In this document: positions 1 to 6,694 of the stretch, piece after piece
Layout of the letters: each line of letters begins with the position of its first letter
Numbering within the stretch: position 1 is the first letter of the stretch
Origin: a virus
IMG/VR virus record: IMGVR_UViG_3300025128_000043
Coordinates: 1-56,773 of that record
Strand: one strand, 5' to 3'
DNA: 56,773 nucleotides
Made by a program: the position numbers and the translations under genes
Notes under the pieces: generated by a model
What the model was told of the DNA's origin: nothing
Seen by the model: only the letters and a program-made list of their open reading frames with translations
The model's database searches: none

Positions 1-99
1 GTATATTTGCCGATACAAAAGCAAGGGTGGTGTTGATGATCTTAAAAAAGCTCGCCATTACATAGATTTACTTATTGAGGTGGAACAATGAATAAAAAC
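1..99. repeat. 99-bp direct repeat, left copy (with 56294-56392)
   Basis: Bases 1-99 are identical to 56294-56392, by direct reading. After base 99 the two copies diverge, but the following genes are related on both sides (88-380 versus 56473-56773). A perfect match of exactly this length, beginning at the first base of the window, is what an assembly-graph fork with a 99-base word would leave; a natural terminal or tandem duplication is the alternative. Either way it links the two ends. Confidence 0.9.
2..91 (+). CDS. DUF3310-family protein, 3' end only
   Basis: The reading frame open from base 2 encodes the last 29 residues (starting YICRYKSKGG, ending LLIEVEQ) of the same protein found complete at 56178-56384. 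The 5' part lies outside the window. DUF3310 is a small phage family of unknown activity, often annotated as a nucleotide-kinase-like protein. Its stop overlaps the ATG of the next gene (ATGA), so the two are translationally coupled. It is truncated by the window edge and is not a pseudogene. Confidence 0.8.
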   Translation, partial: YICRYKSKGGVDDLKKARHYIDLLIEVEQ

Positions 100-243
100 G
101 CCCTAAAAAAACGCCGTATCGTTGCTGTCAAAAAAATTCTAGCTAAGAAACTTCCAGCAGACATGAAGCACTACTGGACTAAAGTATTGAGAGCTTTGCA
201 ACCCTGGGAATTAGAAAAACGAAACTTGAGAATTGAGGAGTAA
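88..243 (+). CDS. Small basic protein, 51 aa (paralogue of 56473-56652)
   Basis: Starts MNKNALKKRR and ends NLRIEE. It is overlapped by the stop of the preceding DUF3310 gene. The protein is rich in Lys and Arg, with a middle resembling the 59-residue protein at 56473: both share MNKNA.KKRR, a D-M-K-x-Y-W-T core and a W-x-x-E-K-R-N segment. No known domain is recognised. Conservation of two diverged copies supports it being a real gene. Function unknown; a nucleic-acid-binding role would fit the charge but is only inference. Confidence 0.7.
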   Translation: MNKNALKKRRIVAVKKILAKKLPADMKHYWTKVLRALQPWELEKRNLRIEE

Positions 244-251
244 AGAAAAAG

Positions 252-380
252 ATGGGGAAGGGAAGCAAGCAGAGGCCAATTCTTAATAAACAAAGGTTTA
301 GCAATGAGTTTGATAGAATATTCAAGAAGTCTACAAACCACAAAAAATCAAAGAAAAAAGATACAAAAGCTCCAAGATGA
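252..380 (+). CDS. Small basic protein, 42 aa (paralogue of 56645-56773)
   Basis: Starts MGKGSKQRP and ends KKKDTKAPR. The diverged copy at 56645 starts MSKGSKQRP and ends KKKDTKAPI, so start and stop are conserved, which supports a real gene. The C-terminal third is nearly all Lys with a few Asp and Thr. Its stop overlaps the ATG of the GNAT-like gene. Small phage proteins starting KGSKxRP are common in phage genomes without an assigned function. Confidence 0.7.
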   Translation: MGKGSKQRPILNKQRFSNEFDRIFKKSTNHKKSKKKDTKAPR

Positions 381-868
381 CTCCAATCGTTAAAAAAGCA
401 CTCGGCTGGCTTCAGAAAAAAAGCAACTTTGTACGACTTTACAACATCGATGTAAAAACCGATCCGGTAAGGCCAGAGCTAAGTCTCAGGTGGAGAACTT
501 CATTCGATAGACAAATTTATGGTCTAAAGCAGGGTGATGAAATTCAGGCGGTTGTTTGCTTGGCCTTTACCAATGAAATTCCTCACACGATTCGTGAGTT
601 AGACCTAATGAGCAAAGTTAGCAAGTACGAGAAGAATGCAGAGATTGCCATCGCTTACACCGTTTGGAGTAACAAAAAAGGGGTAGGTGCTGGTAGAGAA
701 ATTATGAAAGAAGTGCTTGAGTACGCAAAAGCACAACATTTGCAAAGAGTTGTCACACTAAGCCCTTTAACACCACTGGCAACTCATTTCCATATCAAAT
801 GTGGAGCAAAGTTGATTTCTCTTAATTCAGAGACACAGAATTTTGAATACAGAATTAGAAAGAATTAA
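377..868 (+). CDS. GNAT-fold acetyltransferase-like protein
   Basis: A protein of 163 residues. Its second half has the layout of a GNAT acetyltransferase: a strand (EIAIAYTVW, about residues 91-99), a glycine-rich acetyl-CoA loop (KKGVGAGREI, about 102-111), a helix (MKEVLEYAKAQH), a strand, and a C-terminal CGAKL segment typical of the last GNAT strand pair. The substrate is unknown. The start overlaps the previous stop (ATGA). It is the last gene before a non-coding gap, so it may close the plus-strand transcript that crosses the circle junction. The GNAT call is from fold pattern, not from a close relative. Confidence 0.6.
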   Translation: MTPIVKKALGWLQKKSNFVRLYNIDVKTDPVRPELSLRWRTSFDRQIYGLKQGDEIQAVVCLAFTNEIPHTIRELDLMSKVSKYEKNAEIAIAYTVWSNKKGVGAGREIMKEVLEYAKAQHLQRVVTLSPLTPLATHFHIKCGAKLISLNSETQNFEYRIRKN

Positions 869-1023
869 AAGTGTCAACCCTTTAGGATTTTCTTTCACTC
901 TGCCCCATCTCAAAATTAAGATGGCTTACCTATGCGGTTTATTTTGCGCAAACCAAAATTGAACCCTCTGTACCCCGCGTCATTGCTGGGGTCATCCAAC
1001 TTTTCTGAATGAAATCAATAGCC
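869..1023. other. Non-coding gap after the GNAT-like gene
   Basis: No convincing gene. A weak hairpin is present (CCATCT ... AGATGG around 904-924) but it has no T-run, so I do not call a terminator. The operator/promoter block follows from 1024. Confidence 0.5.
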
Positions 1024-1080
1024 TAAGTCATTGATTTAAGGGGGCGTGGTATAATAGGTATGTAAGTCAATGACTTACAT
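1024..1080 (+). promoter_or_regulatory. Extended -10 promoter flanked by two palindromic operators
   Basis: TATAAT at 1050-1055 is preceded by TG one base upstream (1047-1048), the extended -10 form; there is no good -35. Operator 2 is a perfect 21-base inverted repeat at 1060-1080 (core TAAGTCA-A-TGACTTA, 1063-1077), placed on the expected transcription start. Operator 1 at 1024-1038 is the same core with one mismatch (TAAGTCA-T-TGATTTA), covering the -35 zone. This layout predicts tight repression by a dimeric repressor. The regulator is not recognised in the window and could be host-encoded. Confidence 0.7.
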
Positions 1081-1111
1081 CGTTCTTTAACAATAAGGTT
1101 ATAAAAAAGAA

Positions 1112-1134
1112 AAGCCCCGCGTGTTGCGAGGCTT
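1112..1134 (+). promoter_or_regulatory. GC-rich leader hairpin
   Basis: AAGCCCCGC, a five-base loop, then GCGAGGCTT gives a nine-base stem with one mismatch in the 5' leader between the promoter and the 1157 gene. There is no T-run after it, so it is not a complete terminator. It could stabilise the mRNA, act as an attenuator, or be a remnant of a terminator. Confidence 0.5.
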
Positions 1135-1156
1135 AGATTTCAGTGAGGAAATCGTA

Positions 1157-1426
1157 ATGAATAGTATCACAAAGCTTGACATAAAAAACTATCGAGACTA
1201 TGAGCAGACGCGAACCGCCATAATCGTCAGCACCGGAAGAAAATGGATGAAGGTGCTGGTGGTTGAAGCGGGTAGGCTCAAGATAGTGCGCAGACCTTTA
1301 TCCGATATGTCGTACATGACATCAGCGATAACCAACCAACGCAAGGCGAAAGCCACTTTGCGTAGAATGGCGAGGAAGCGCGGAACGGCTAAAGCGGTTC
1401 GCTCTTTCTTGGGGGGGTTGCTATGA
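1157..1426 (+). CDS. Unknown basic protein, first gene of the 1.1-1.85 kb unit
   Basis: The frame is open from 1121, but the start is placed at ATG 1157 because GAGGAA lies seven bases upstream and the earlier start codons lie in the leader hairpin. The product has 89 residues starting MNSITKLDIKNY. The C-terminal half is strongly basic (KAKATLRRMARKRG) and ends FLGGLL. No domain is recognised. It overlaps the next gene by four bases, so the two are coupled. A nucleic-acid-binding or autoregulatory role is possible but unproven. Confidence 0.6.
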   Translation: MNSITKLDIKNYRDYEQTRTAIIVSTGRKWMKVLVVEAGRLKIVRRPLSDMSYMTSAITNQRKAKATLRRMARKRGTAKAVRSFLGGLL

Positions 1427-1851
1427 AGCTCAACACTCTTCGGGCAAACGGATGGACTTCGACAAAATGGTGCGGCCCAACAGCACTGGCCTTAATCACC
1501 GGGAGAACCCTAAAGTTCTGCCACAACAAGTTGGCGCGGATAGAAGGCAAAGAGCCGCGCTACCTGAGAGGGGTTTATCAACCCTCCATGAGAAGGGCGT
1601 TGCGGGAAATGGGCTACCAGCCGGAGCGTATACCTCTTGTCCGGCAAAAAATGACGCTGCGCAAGTACATCGAGGAAGTTCAGACCACCGAACATTTCCG
1701 AGGCGTCATGCTGGTCAACGTCACACGGCACTACGTGGTCATTAACAAGGGCATGGTGGTGGACAACCACAGGATTCTGCCATTGCCTGTTCGTGAACAT
1801 CCAGCGTGGCGTAAGCGCATTGACGGTGCGTGGATTGTAAAAAGGAAGTAA
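1423..1851 (+). CDS. Papain/C39-like cysteine protease candidate
   Basis: A protein of 142 residues. The motif WCGPTAL places Cys17 at the head of a helix, as in C39-like and papain-fold enzymes. A later TRHYVVINKG segment offers His103 and VVDNH offers Asp114 or Asn115, in the order Cys-His-Asp expected for this fold. These are visible motifs; the fold call is from their pattern. C39-type proteases usually cleave leader peptides behind Gly-Gly, and phage proteins of this type are mostly uncharacterised. It is the second gene of a two-gene unit with its own promoter and terminator. Confidence 0.55.
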   Translation: MKLNTLRANGWTSTKWCGPTALALITGRTLKFCHNKLARIEGKEPRYLRGVYQPSMRRALREMGYQPERIPLVRQKMTLRKYIEEVQTTEHFRGVMLVNVTRHYVVINKGMVVDNHRILPLPVREHPAWRKRIDGAWIVKRK

Positions 1852-1856
1852 CCACT

Positions 1857-1888
1857 AAGCCTCGGTCTTTGGATCGGGGCTTTTTTTT
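1857..1888 (+). terminator. Intrinsic terminator of the two-gene unit
   Basis: AAGCCTCG and CGGGGC/TT pair around a short loop and are followed by eight T (1881-1888). It ends the plus-strand unit and sits two bases from the stop codon of the convergent minus-strand cyclase gene. On the minus strand no U-run follows the stem, so it probably works mainly on the plus strand. Confidence 0.85.
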
Positions 1889-1890
1889 AA

Positions 1891-3675
1891 CTAAGAAGAA
1901 AGCGTGTAAACGCTTAGTTTCTCGCTCTTGCCTTTGACTTCGATGGAATCTAGGTACTCCACCATATCAGGAACCTCTTGAGCAGTAGCCTCTCCGATCA
2001 ATACATCCTGCTCGTATTTTCTAGTGCTGGACTCTAACCTGGCAGCAACATTCACCGAATCACCGATAGCGGAATAGTCAAATCGCTTGTCTCCCCCGAC
2101 ATTGCCAATAACGCAAGGGCCAGTGTTGACTCCGATGCCAATGCCTAGCCTGGGCAATCCTTCTGCTTCTATTTCTTTGTTCAGTTCTTCCAATGCCACC
2201 AACATCATTGCGGCACAAGTCACTGCCCGTTCTTGATGGTCTTCACAGTCAACTGGTGCGCCCCAGAACGCCATCACGCAATCGCCCATGTACTTGTCTA
2301 TCGTTCCATCCAGTGATAGCACTACATCTGTCAATGCTGAAAGCAGTCTGTTGATAAGAGTCACTAACCCTTGGGGATCGTTGTTATTCTTGAAATGCTC
2401 TGAGATGGGGGTGAAGCCAACGATGTCGCAAAAGAGGAAACTTAATGTCTTGGTATCACCACCTAATCTCATCAGGGAAGGGTCATCGACCAACTGCTGA
2501 ACTAATTTTGGGGAAACATATGTCCCAAACATCCCCTTGATCTGGAGCTTTTGCCGATACTCGCTAATCATTCTCTGCCCAACACCCACTGAACCGATGG
2601 TCAGGCTACACAGAATAGGCCATGCCGCATCGACCAATATACCAGCCCTTAAATAGCCTAAGACCGATCCTGTTGCCGTCAGAGCGCCGACAACGACAAT
2701 GCCTAGTGGAACACTCATCACAGGCAAACGGCTTGCAGAGAAGGCTGTGAGCAGTCCTATGGCTAATATCAGCAAGACTTCTCCACCCAAGGCCCAATTT
2801 GGGCGAACAGGCGAGGTTCCTGCCAACAAAGTCTCGAACAGTGTCGCTTGAATCTCATGTGGAAACATAAGACCCCTCGGAGTAGGTACGAGCGGAGTAA
2901 TACCAGCCGCAGTCACACCCACAAAGATGATAGTACCTTCTGTCGGTTGCTGGGCAAACGTGGTTCCCCAATCAATCCATACCCTTCCTGCTGAATCAGT
3001 ATTGATGGTATCGAAGTTAGGCACTCTAACCGCCTCTATGCCTGTCTCAGAGCCTCTGACTTGGTAGGAAGGATCACCAGCCAGTCCACGCAAAACATCA
3101 AGCCCAAGGGCCGGATACAGGCTCTCACCAACCCTGACCACCATCGGCACTCGTCTAACTAGACCATCGACCTCTGGGGCCGTGTTAACTATGCCCGTAC
3201 CGATAGCTGAGTCCTGCAATACCTGCACATTCGGCAGGATGCCAGGGTAGTTAATGGCGTTTTCATTGACCTGACCCAGTGTGGCTACGCCGATATGCCA
3301 GCCTTCCTGTCGATCTGTGCTGGTTGTAGCTACGGCTGAGAGAAATGTTGGTAGTTGCCCCATGCTCTCGGCAAATTCAGCATCACCCCCAAATCGGTCT
3401 GTTTCGGGGAATAAAACCGAATACACAACTGCCGCTGCCCCTGAATCGAGAAGATAACGGTTAAGCTCTGCAAGTTGCTGACGAGGCCAGGGCCATTGAC
3501 CCCCCTCGGCTAATGCGGCTTCGTCTATGTTGTAAAGAGAAATGTTCTGACTTTGAACTGGCTCGGTAATCGTAAGCAGAGCATCAAAATACTTGAGTCT
3601 CAGAGTTTCTACAGGCCAGGGATCGACAACACGAAGAAGTAATAATCCAGCCAGCAAAGCAAGTAAAACCTTCAA
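1891..3675 (-). CDS. CHASE2-domain class III adenylate/guanylate cyclase
   Basis: A membrane cyclase of 594 residues. An N-terminal membrane helix (about 1-20) precedes an extracytoplasmic CHASE2-type sensor (about 25-285), three membrane helices (about 298-365) and a catalytic domain (about 405-590). Key residues are all present: metal-binding Asp417 in FCDIVGFT and Asp465 in KYMGD, substrate-selecting Lys461 and Asp533 (RFDYSAIGD), and transition-state Asn542 and Arg546 in VNVAARLE. The Lys/Asp pair favours ATP, so the product is probably cAMP. It is the last gene of the late operon. In bacteria CHASE2 cyclases often neighbour FecR-domain genes, as here. Confidence 0.9.
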   Translation of the reverse strand: MKVLLALLAGLLLLRVVDPWPVETLRLKYFDALLTITEPVQSQNISLYNIDEAALAEGGQWPWPRQQLAELNRYLLDSGAAAVVYSVLFPETDRFGGDAEFAESMGQLPTFLSAVATTSTDRQEGWHIGVATLGQVNENAINYPGILPNVQVLQDSAIGTGIVNTAPEVDGLVRRVPMVVRVGESLYPALGLDVLRGLAGDPSYQVRGSETGIEAVRVPNFDTINTDSAGRVWIDWGTTFAQQPTEGTIIFVGVTAAGITPLVPTPRGLMFPHEIQATLFETLLAGTSPVRPNWALGGEVLLILAIGLLTAFSASRLPVMSVPLGIVVVGALTATGSVLGYLRAGILVDAAWPILCSLTIGSVGVGQRMISEYRQKLQIKGMFGTYVSPKLVQQLVDDPSLMRLGGDTKTLSFLFCDIVGFTPISEHFKNNNDPQGLVTLINRLLSALTDVVLSLDGTIDKYMGDCVMAFWGAPVDCEDHQERAVTCAAMMLVALEELNKEIEAEGLPRLGIGIGVNTGPCVIGNVGGDKRFDYSAIGDSVNVAARLESSTRKYEQDVLIGEATAQEVPDMVEYLDSIEVKGKSEKLSVYTLSS

Positions 3676-3938
3676 TGTACGTCATACTCCCACCATTGAA
3701 TGATCGCAGACCACGGAATAACCATTGGTGTGTTAATAATATCAGGGTGTTTCTCGTAAATATCAGTGGATAAAATCAGACACTCTTCATTGTCTTTAGA
3801 AATAACATATCCTACGGTTGATCGCAGGACAGGAAGAAGCTCCATTGCGTCTTTCATCGTTACATCTTTTGGGTCGATCCAAGCATCCTCCCATATGACC
3901 TGAGCAATTTTATGTCGAGTGCTAAAACTGTCTACCAT
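3672..3938 (-). CDS. Unknown 88-aa protein
   Basis: Starts MVDSFSTRHK and ends QWWEYDVH. Overlaps the genes on both sides (stop over the cyclase start, start inside the basic-protein gene), consistent with one transcript. It reads as a small soluble alpha/beta protein: IAQVIWEDAW, then a strand VGYVISKD, then CLILSTDIY. No named family is assigned. Small phage proteins that combine a W-x-D-A-W start with a GYVI strand are familiar, but their role is unknown. Confidence 0.65.
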   Translation of the reverse strand: MVDSFSTRHKIAQVIWEDAWIDPKDVTMKDAMELLPVLRSTVGYVISKDNEECLILSTDIYEKHPDIINTPMVIPWSAIIQWWEYDVH

Positions 3939-4222
3939 TTAACTTTATTTGCCCAATAAGCCGCACTCATTTTGCCTTTCTTAATGTTTTTTCCATGTCT
4001 TGCTTTGAAAGATTTTCGTCTGGCTTTCTGCTTGGCAGACTCTCCAGCTTTAGGCTTACCCGCCGTCTTGACCCCCTGCTGGCCGAAACGAATGGTCTTA
4101 ATTTTGTCACCTTCTTTGGCAACAACAATGTGAGACTTCTTTGGATGATTCGGGGTGCGCTTTGGCTTATTAAAACCAGCAACACCCGCCCTCGCTAATC
4201 TTGGATCTTTTTTCTTTGGCAT
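3932..4222 (-). CDS. Very basic small protein, 96 aa
   Basis: Start set at ATG 4222 (MPKKKDPRLARAG), overlapping the stop of the upstream gene by one base; a GTG three bases earlier is less likely. Lys and Arg dominate. The middle holds a short beta-like segment (SHIVVAKEGDKIKTIRFGQQG), followed by a basic helix rich in KAGESAKQKARRKSFKARHG and a C-terminal AAYWANKVKW. It belongs to a run of four basic proteins. I know similar proteins from large marine phages without a proven function; DNA binding is inference. Confidence 0.7.
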   Translation of the reverse strand: MPKKKDPRLARAGVAGFNKPKRTPNHPKKSHIVVAKEGDKIKTIRFGQQGVKTAGKPKAGESAKQKARRKSFKARHGKNIKKGKMSAAYWANKVKW

Positions 4223-4473
4223 CACTTCCCAGCCTTTCTGTATTTACGGGTTTTTTTGGCTATCTTCTTAGGTTGTTTACTGACCTTCTTGCCTTTTTTG
4301 GTATCTTCTCGCTTTTTTCGAGTAGTTGCAGCGTATTCTTTAGAAGATAGCGCCTTAATTGCAGCACTCGGTAAGTACCTTTCACCTGTCTTTGCTGAAG
4401 GCTTACCACTTTTAGTACGCCATTTCTGCTTTGTCCAGGCTTTGAGGGACTTTTGAGATTTTTTCAAAGCCAT
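4222..4473 (-). CDS. Very basic small protein, 83 aa
   Basis: Starts MALKKSQKSLKAWTKQKW. The segment RTKSGKPSAKTGERYLPSAA followed by IKALSSKEYAATT resembles small proteins seen in marine phages, then a long Lys-rich tail to the stop. No catalytic motif is seen. Its stop overlaps the start of the next gene. Charge and size suggest nucleic-acid compaction or a virion-packaged protein; this is inference. Confidence 0.7.
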   Translation of the reverse strand: MALKKSQKSLKAWTKQKWRTKSGKPSAKTGERYLPSAAIKALSSKEYAATTRKKREDTKKGKKVSKQPKKIAKKTRKYRKAGK

Positions 4474-4655
4474 TACTTACCCCACTGACTCTTGGCTTTT
4501 TTCTTGGCAGTCTTGCCCAAATCGCCGTAATGAAAAATAGGCTTGCTCGTTTTAGTGTGTGTTTTGTTGGTGTGCAATGCACCATCAGGCATCTTGTGAT
4601 ATGAACCCTTCCATTCCTTACCGTCTTTCAGGTAATGCTTAACATTCATTCCCAT
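4473..4655 (-). CDS. Very basic small protein, 60 aa
   Basis: Starts MGMNVKHYLKDGKEWKG. A core of GSYHKMPDGALHTNKTHTK looks like a short beta-hairpin module that recurs in small phage proteins. Ends KKKAKSQWGK. Adjacent to basic proteins on both sides, with start and stop touching. Function unknown. Confidence 0.7.
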   Translation of the reverse strand: MGMNVKHYLKDGKEWKGSYHKMPDGALHTNKTHTKTSKPIFHYGDLGKTAKKKAKSQWGK

Positions 4656-4846
4656 TACTTATAACCTCCGCCTTTTGCTTTATATTCTTTAGCAAGCATT
4701 TGAGCTTTTCTAGCCGACCATTGACCTGCCTTACCGCCCTTAGTTCCTGCTTTAATCTTGTTAAACAGGTTTTTTCTCATGGTAGGCTTTGTATAATTGC
4801 CAGCCTCATTAACTTTTGACTTAGTTTTAGTTTTTTTCTTTGGCAT
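4655..4846 (-). CDS. DUF5872-like very basic protein, 63 aa
   Basis: The C-terminal half (GGKAGQWSARKAQMLAKEY followed by KAKGGGYK) matches, from memory, the DUF5872 core found in cyanophages and other large aquatic viruses (pattern GQWSARKAQ...YK..GGGYK). The N-terminal half is a Lys-rich lead. It is the first of the four basic genes and lies eight bases after the upstream curlin gene. Function unknown. Confidence 0.65.
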   Translation of the reverse strand: MPKKKTKTKSKVNEAGNYTKPTMRKNLFNKIKAGTKGGKAGQWSARKAQMLAKEYKAKGGGYK

Positions 4847-4854
4847 CTTGACCC

Positions 4855-5640
4855 CTAATCAAACTGATTAATTGTGACAGTTTTATTGCAATTAGATGTG
4901 CAATCAAGGGTTACTGTGTAACCTTTTGCACTTACCCCTGTTTGCGTAGCATTAACCGTATAGTTTCCTTGGGCTACAGTAATATTAGAAACATGAGCGC
5001 CATCCCCGCTCTGAGTTAAATTCACAGTGGAATTGTCGCTTGGGTTATTCTTAAACTCGATATCCCCATCTTTATTGCCTGAACCGCTCTGAGTAATCGT
5101 GGCATCGTTATTGTTACAATTATTACAAGACTTGATATAGGCATTGTGATCGCCTGATCCTGATTGAGTTACAGTCCATGCGCTGTCATCACCAAACGCA
5201 TAAAACTTGGCGTAATGCTCACCTGATCCTGATTGAGAAATGGTGTAAACATTATCATCGCCTGACATATAAACTTCAGCTTCCAAGTCATCGCCCGTTT
5301 GGGTGATTGTCATTTCGTTATTGTCTTCATCGGCATCTATGTAACCAATATTATCATTGCCATCCTGATTAATAGTGTACTCATTCCCCGTGTGATTGGT
5401 GTATTGACTATACGCTTTGGCAAGATTGCCTGTTCCATCCTGATCTATGTCAATAGTGGCGCTGGAGCAGGTATGGGTAGTATAGGTTCCGTTACTCAGA
5501 CCACACCAAACTCTCGCTGTGTTACCCGACCCGATCTGGTCTATATAAATACTGGTATTGGAACCTTTAGTGTCAATCTCTACAGAGTTATCTGATGCCC
5601 ACAGAGGAAAACTAAGGAGACTGATTAATATAAATCGCAT
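4855..5640 (-). CDS. Curlin-repeat protein (CsgA/CsgB-like), 10 repeats
   Basis: A secreted protein of 261 residues. The signal peptide is MRFILISLLSFPLWA, cut before SDN. The rest is built of curlin-type strands of form x-I/V-x-Q-x-G-x-x-N, about 20-25 residues apart: IYIDQIGSGN, IDIDQDGTGN, YTINQDGNDN, YTISQSGSGE, WTVTQSGSGD, ATITQSGSGN, VNLTQSGDGA and others, ending VTINQFD. In curli these strands stack into an amyloid fibre. Three Cys pairs are present, unlike E. coli CsgA, which has none. It is exported presumably by the CsgG-like pore encoded upstream in the same operon. Confidence 0.85.
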   Translation of the reverse strand: MRFILISLLSFPLWASDNSVEIDTKGSNTSIYIDQIGSGNTARVWCGLSNGTYTTHTCSSATIDIDQDGTGNLAKAYSQYTNHTGNEYTINQDGNDNIGYIDADEDNNEMTITQTGDDLEAEVYMSGDDNVYTISQSGSGEHYAKFYAFGDDSAWTVTQSGSGDHNAYIKSCNNCNNNDATITQSGSGNKDGDIEFKNNPSDNSTVNLTQSGDGAHVSNITVAQGNYTVNATQTGVSAKGYTVTLDCTSNCNKTVTINQFD

Positions 5641-6694
5641 TTTCTCCTCCCCCGTTAATAATAATGTCCAGTTTTTTCCCTGCCGTCATTACAGAAATAT
5701 TGTACGCATTGCCCTTGTCAAGCTCTAAATCAAAGGTATTTTCCACGCTACGATAAACCGTCAGCACTTCCCCTTCAACAAACGTATAGGTCTGATTCTG
5801 TTGATCGAAACCAGGCAGAATACCCTCTATTTGCACTCCGCTTATTTCTGCTACTTCTTTTTTCTCGGTTGCCGATACCTCAATAATGTCCAGTAAGTCA
5901 GTCAGGAAATCGACATTCAACAGGTCAATGTCCAACCTGCCAATCTCGTCCTGTAATTCATCCTCGTCCAGTTCATTCTCATCAAGCTCTGTTTCTTCAA
6001 GCAAATCCACATCTAGGATGTTAGAAGCCGTGCCTGATTGTTCTTCCACCACCTCGGTAATCTCGTCAGGGGGGCTGACAATAAGCAGGTTGTCGATGAA
6101 TCCCAGTGTCATATTCGATAACACAACGGGCCGTGTCGGAGCCGCCTCTGAAACAGTGGTCATGGTTGCCTGAAACGGCTGGTTTAATACCACCACACTG
6201 GTAGCTGTTTCTACAGTAATCTCACCACTGGAACTCCCGTCTTCATTGGGCAGCAGGATAACCAGGCTACGGCCTATCTCGTCCACAGTAGTAGTAAAAT
6301 CCGTGCCTCGTATCGCAATAGTCGCGGTGGGTGTGCGGATTGCAATATTTTCTTTATTAATCCTGCCTAATGCACCTGTAAGGAACCTTGCTGTACCACT
6401 TGCCATGTTCAATGCTAAACGGCTACGAGCAGGATCAGGATCAAACACAAAGTCATCTATAACAATCTTGCTGTGTTCCGTGAGCCTTAAAACGGAGTCA
6501 TCCAGAAAAGATATTGCGAGCCTGCCGTTGCCAGTACGCACATCATCGTAACTGGCAATGTCTAAGTCCAGTTCTGCTGTAAGAGAATCTGTGGTGTCTT
6601 GTCGAACAACCTCACCGATACCGCGAAGCTCGGTTATCTCACCAACCTGAGCATTAACTGCCAGTGGAAAAAGAACTAACAGCCACTTGTGCAT
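5612..6694 (-). CDS. Secreted FecR-domain protein with a curlin-like C-terminal strand
   Basis: A protein of 360 residues with a signal peptide (MHKWLLVLFPLAVNA, cut before Q). Residues about 16-160 form a FecR-type domain: a region of G-E-V-V-R-Q, a DVRTGNGRLAISFLDDS core and the conserved IAIRGTDFTT. An acidic linker (ETELDENELDEDELQ) follows, then a C-terminal beta domain. The last residues (GENAIYINQSP) match the first strand of both curlin proteins (NSIYITQSG and TSIYIDQIG). FecR proteins normally sense signals in the periplasm; here the domain could anchor or nucleate the fibre. It overlaps the genes on both sides. Confidence 0.8.
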   Translation of the reverse strand: MHKWLLVLFPLAVNAQVGEITELRGIGEVVRQDTTDSLTAELDLDIASYDDVRTGNGRLAISFLDDSVLRLTEHSKIVIDDFVFDPDPARSRLALNMASGTARFLTGALGRINKENIAIRTPTATIAIRGTDFTTTVDEIGRSLVILLPNEDGSSSGEITVETATSVVVLNQPFQATMTTVSEAAPTRPVVLSNMTLGFIDNLLIVSPPDEITEVVEEQSGTASNILDVDLLEETELDENELDEDELQDEIGRLDIDLLNVDFLTDLLDIIEVSATEKKEVAEISGVQIEGILPGFDQQNQTYTFVEGEVLTVYRSVENTFDLELDKGNAYNISVMTAGKKLDIIINGGGENAIYINQSP

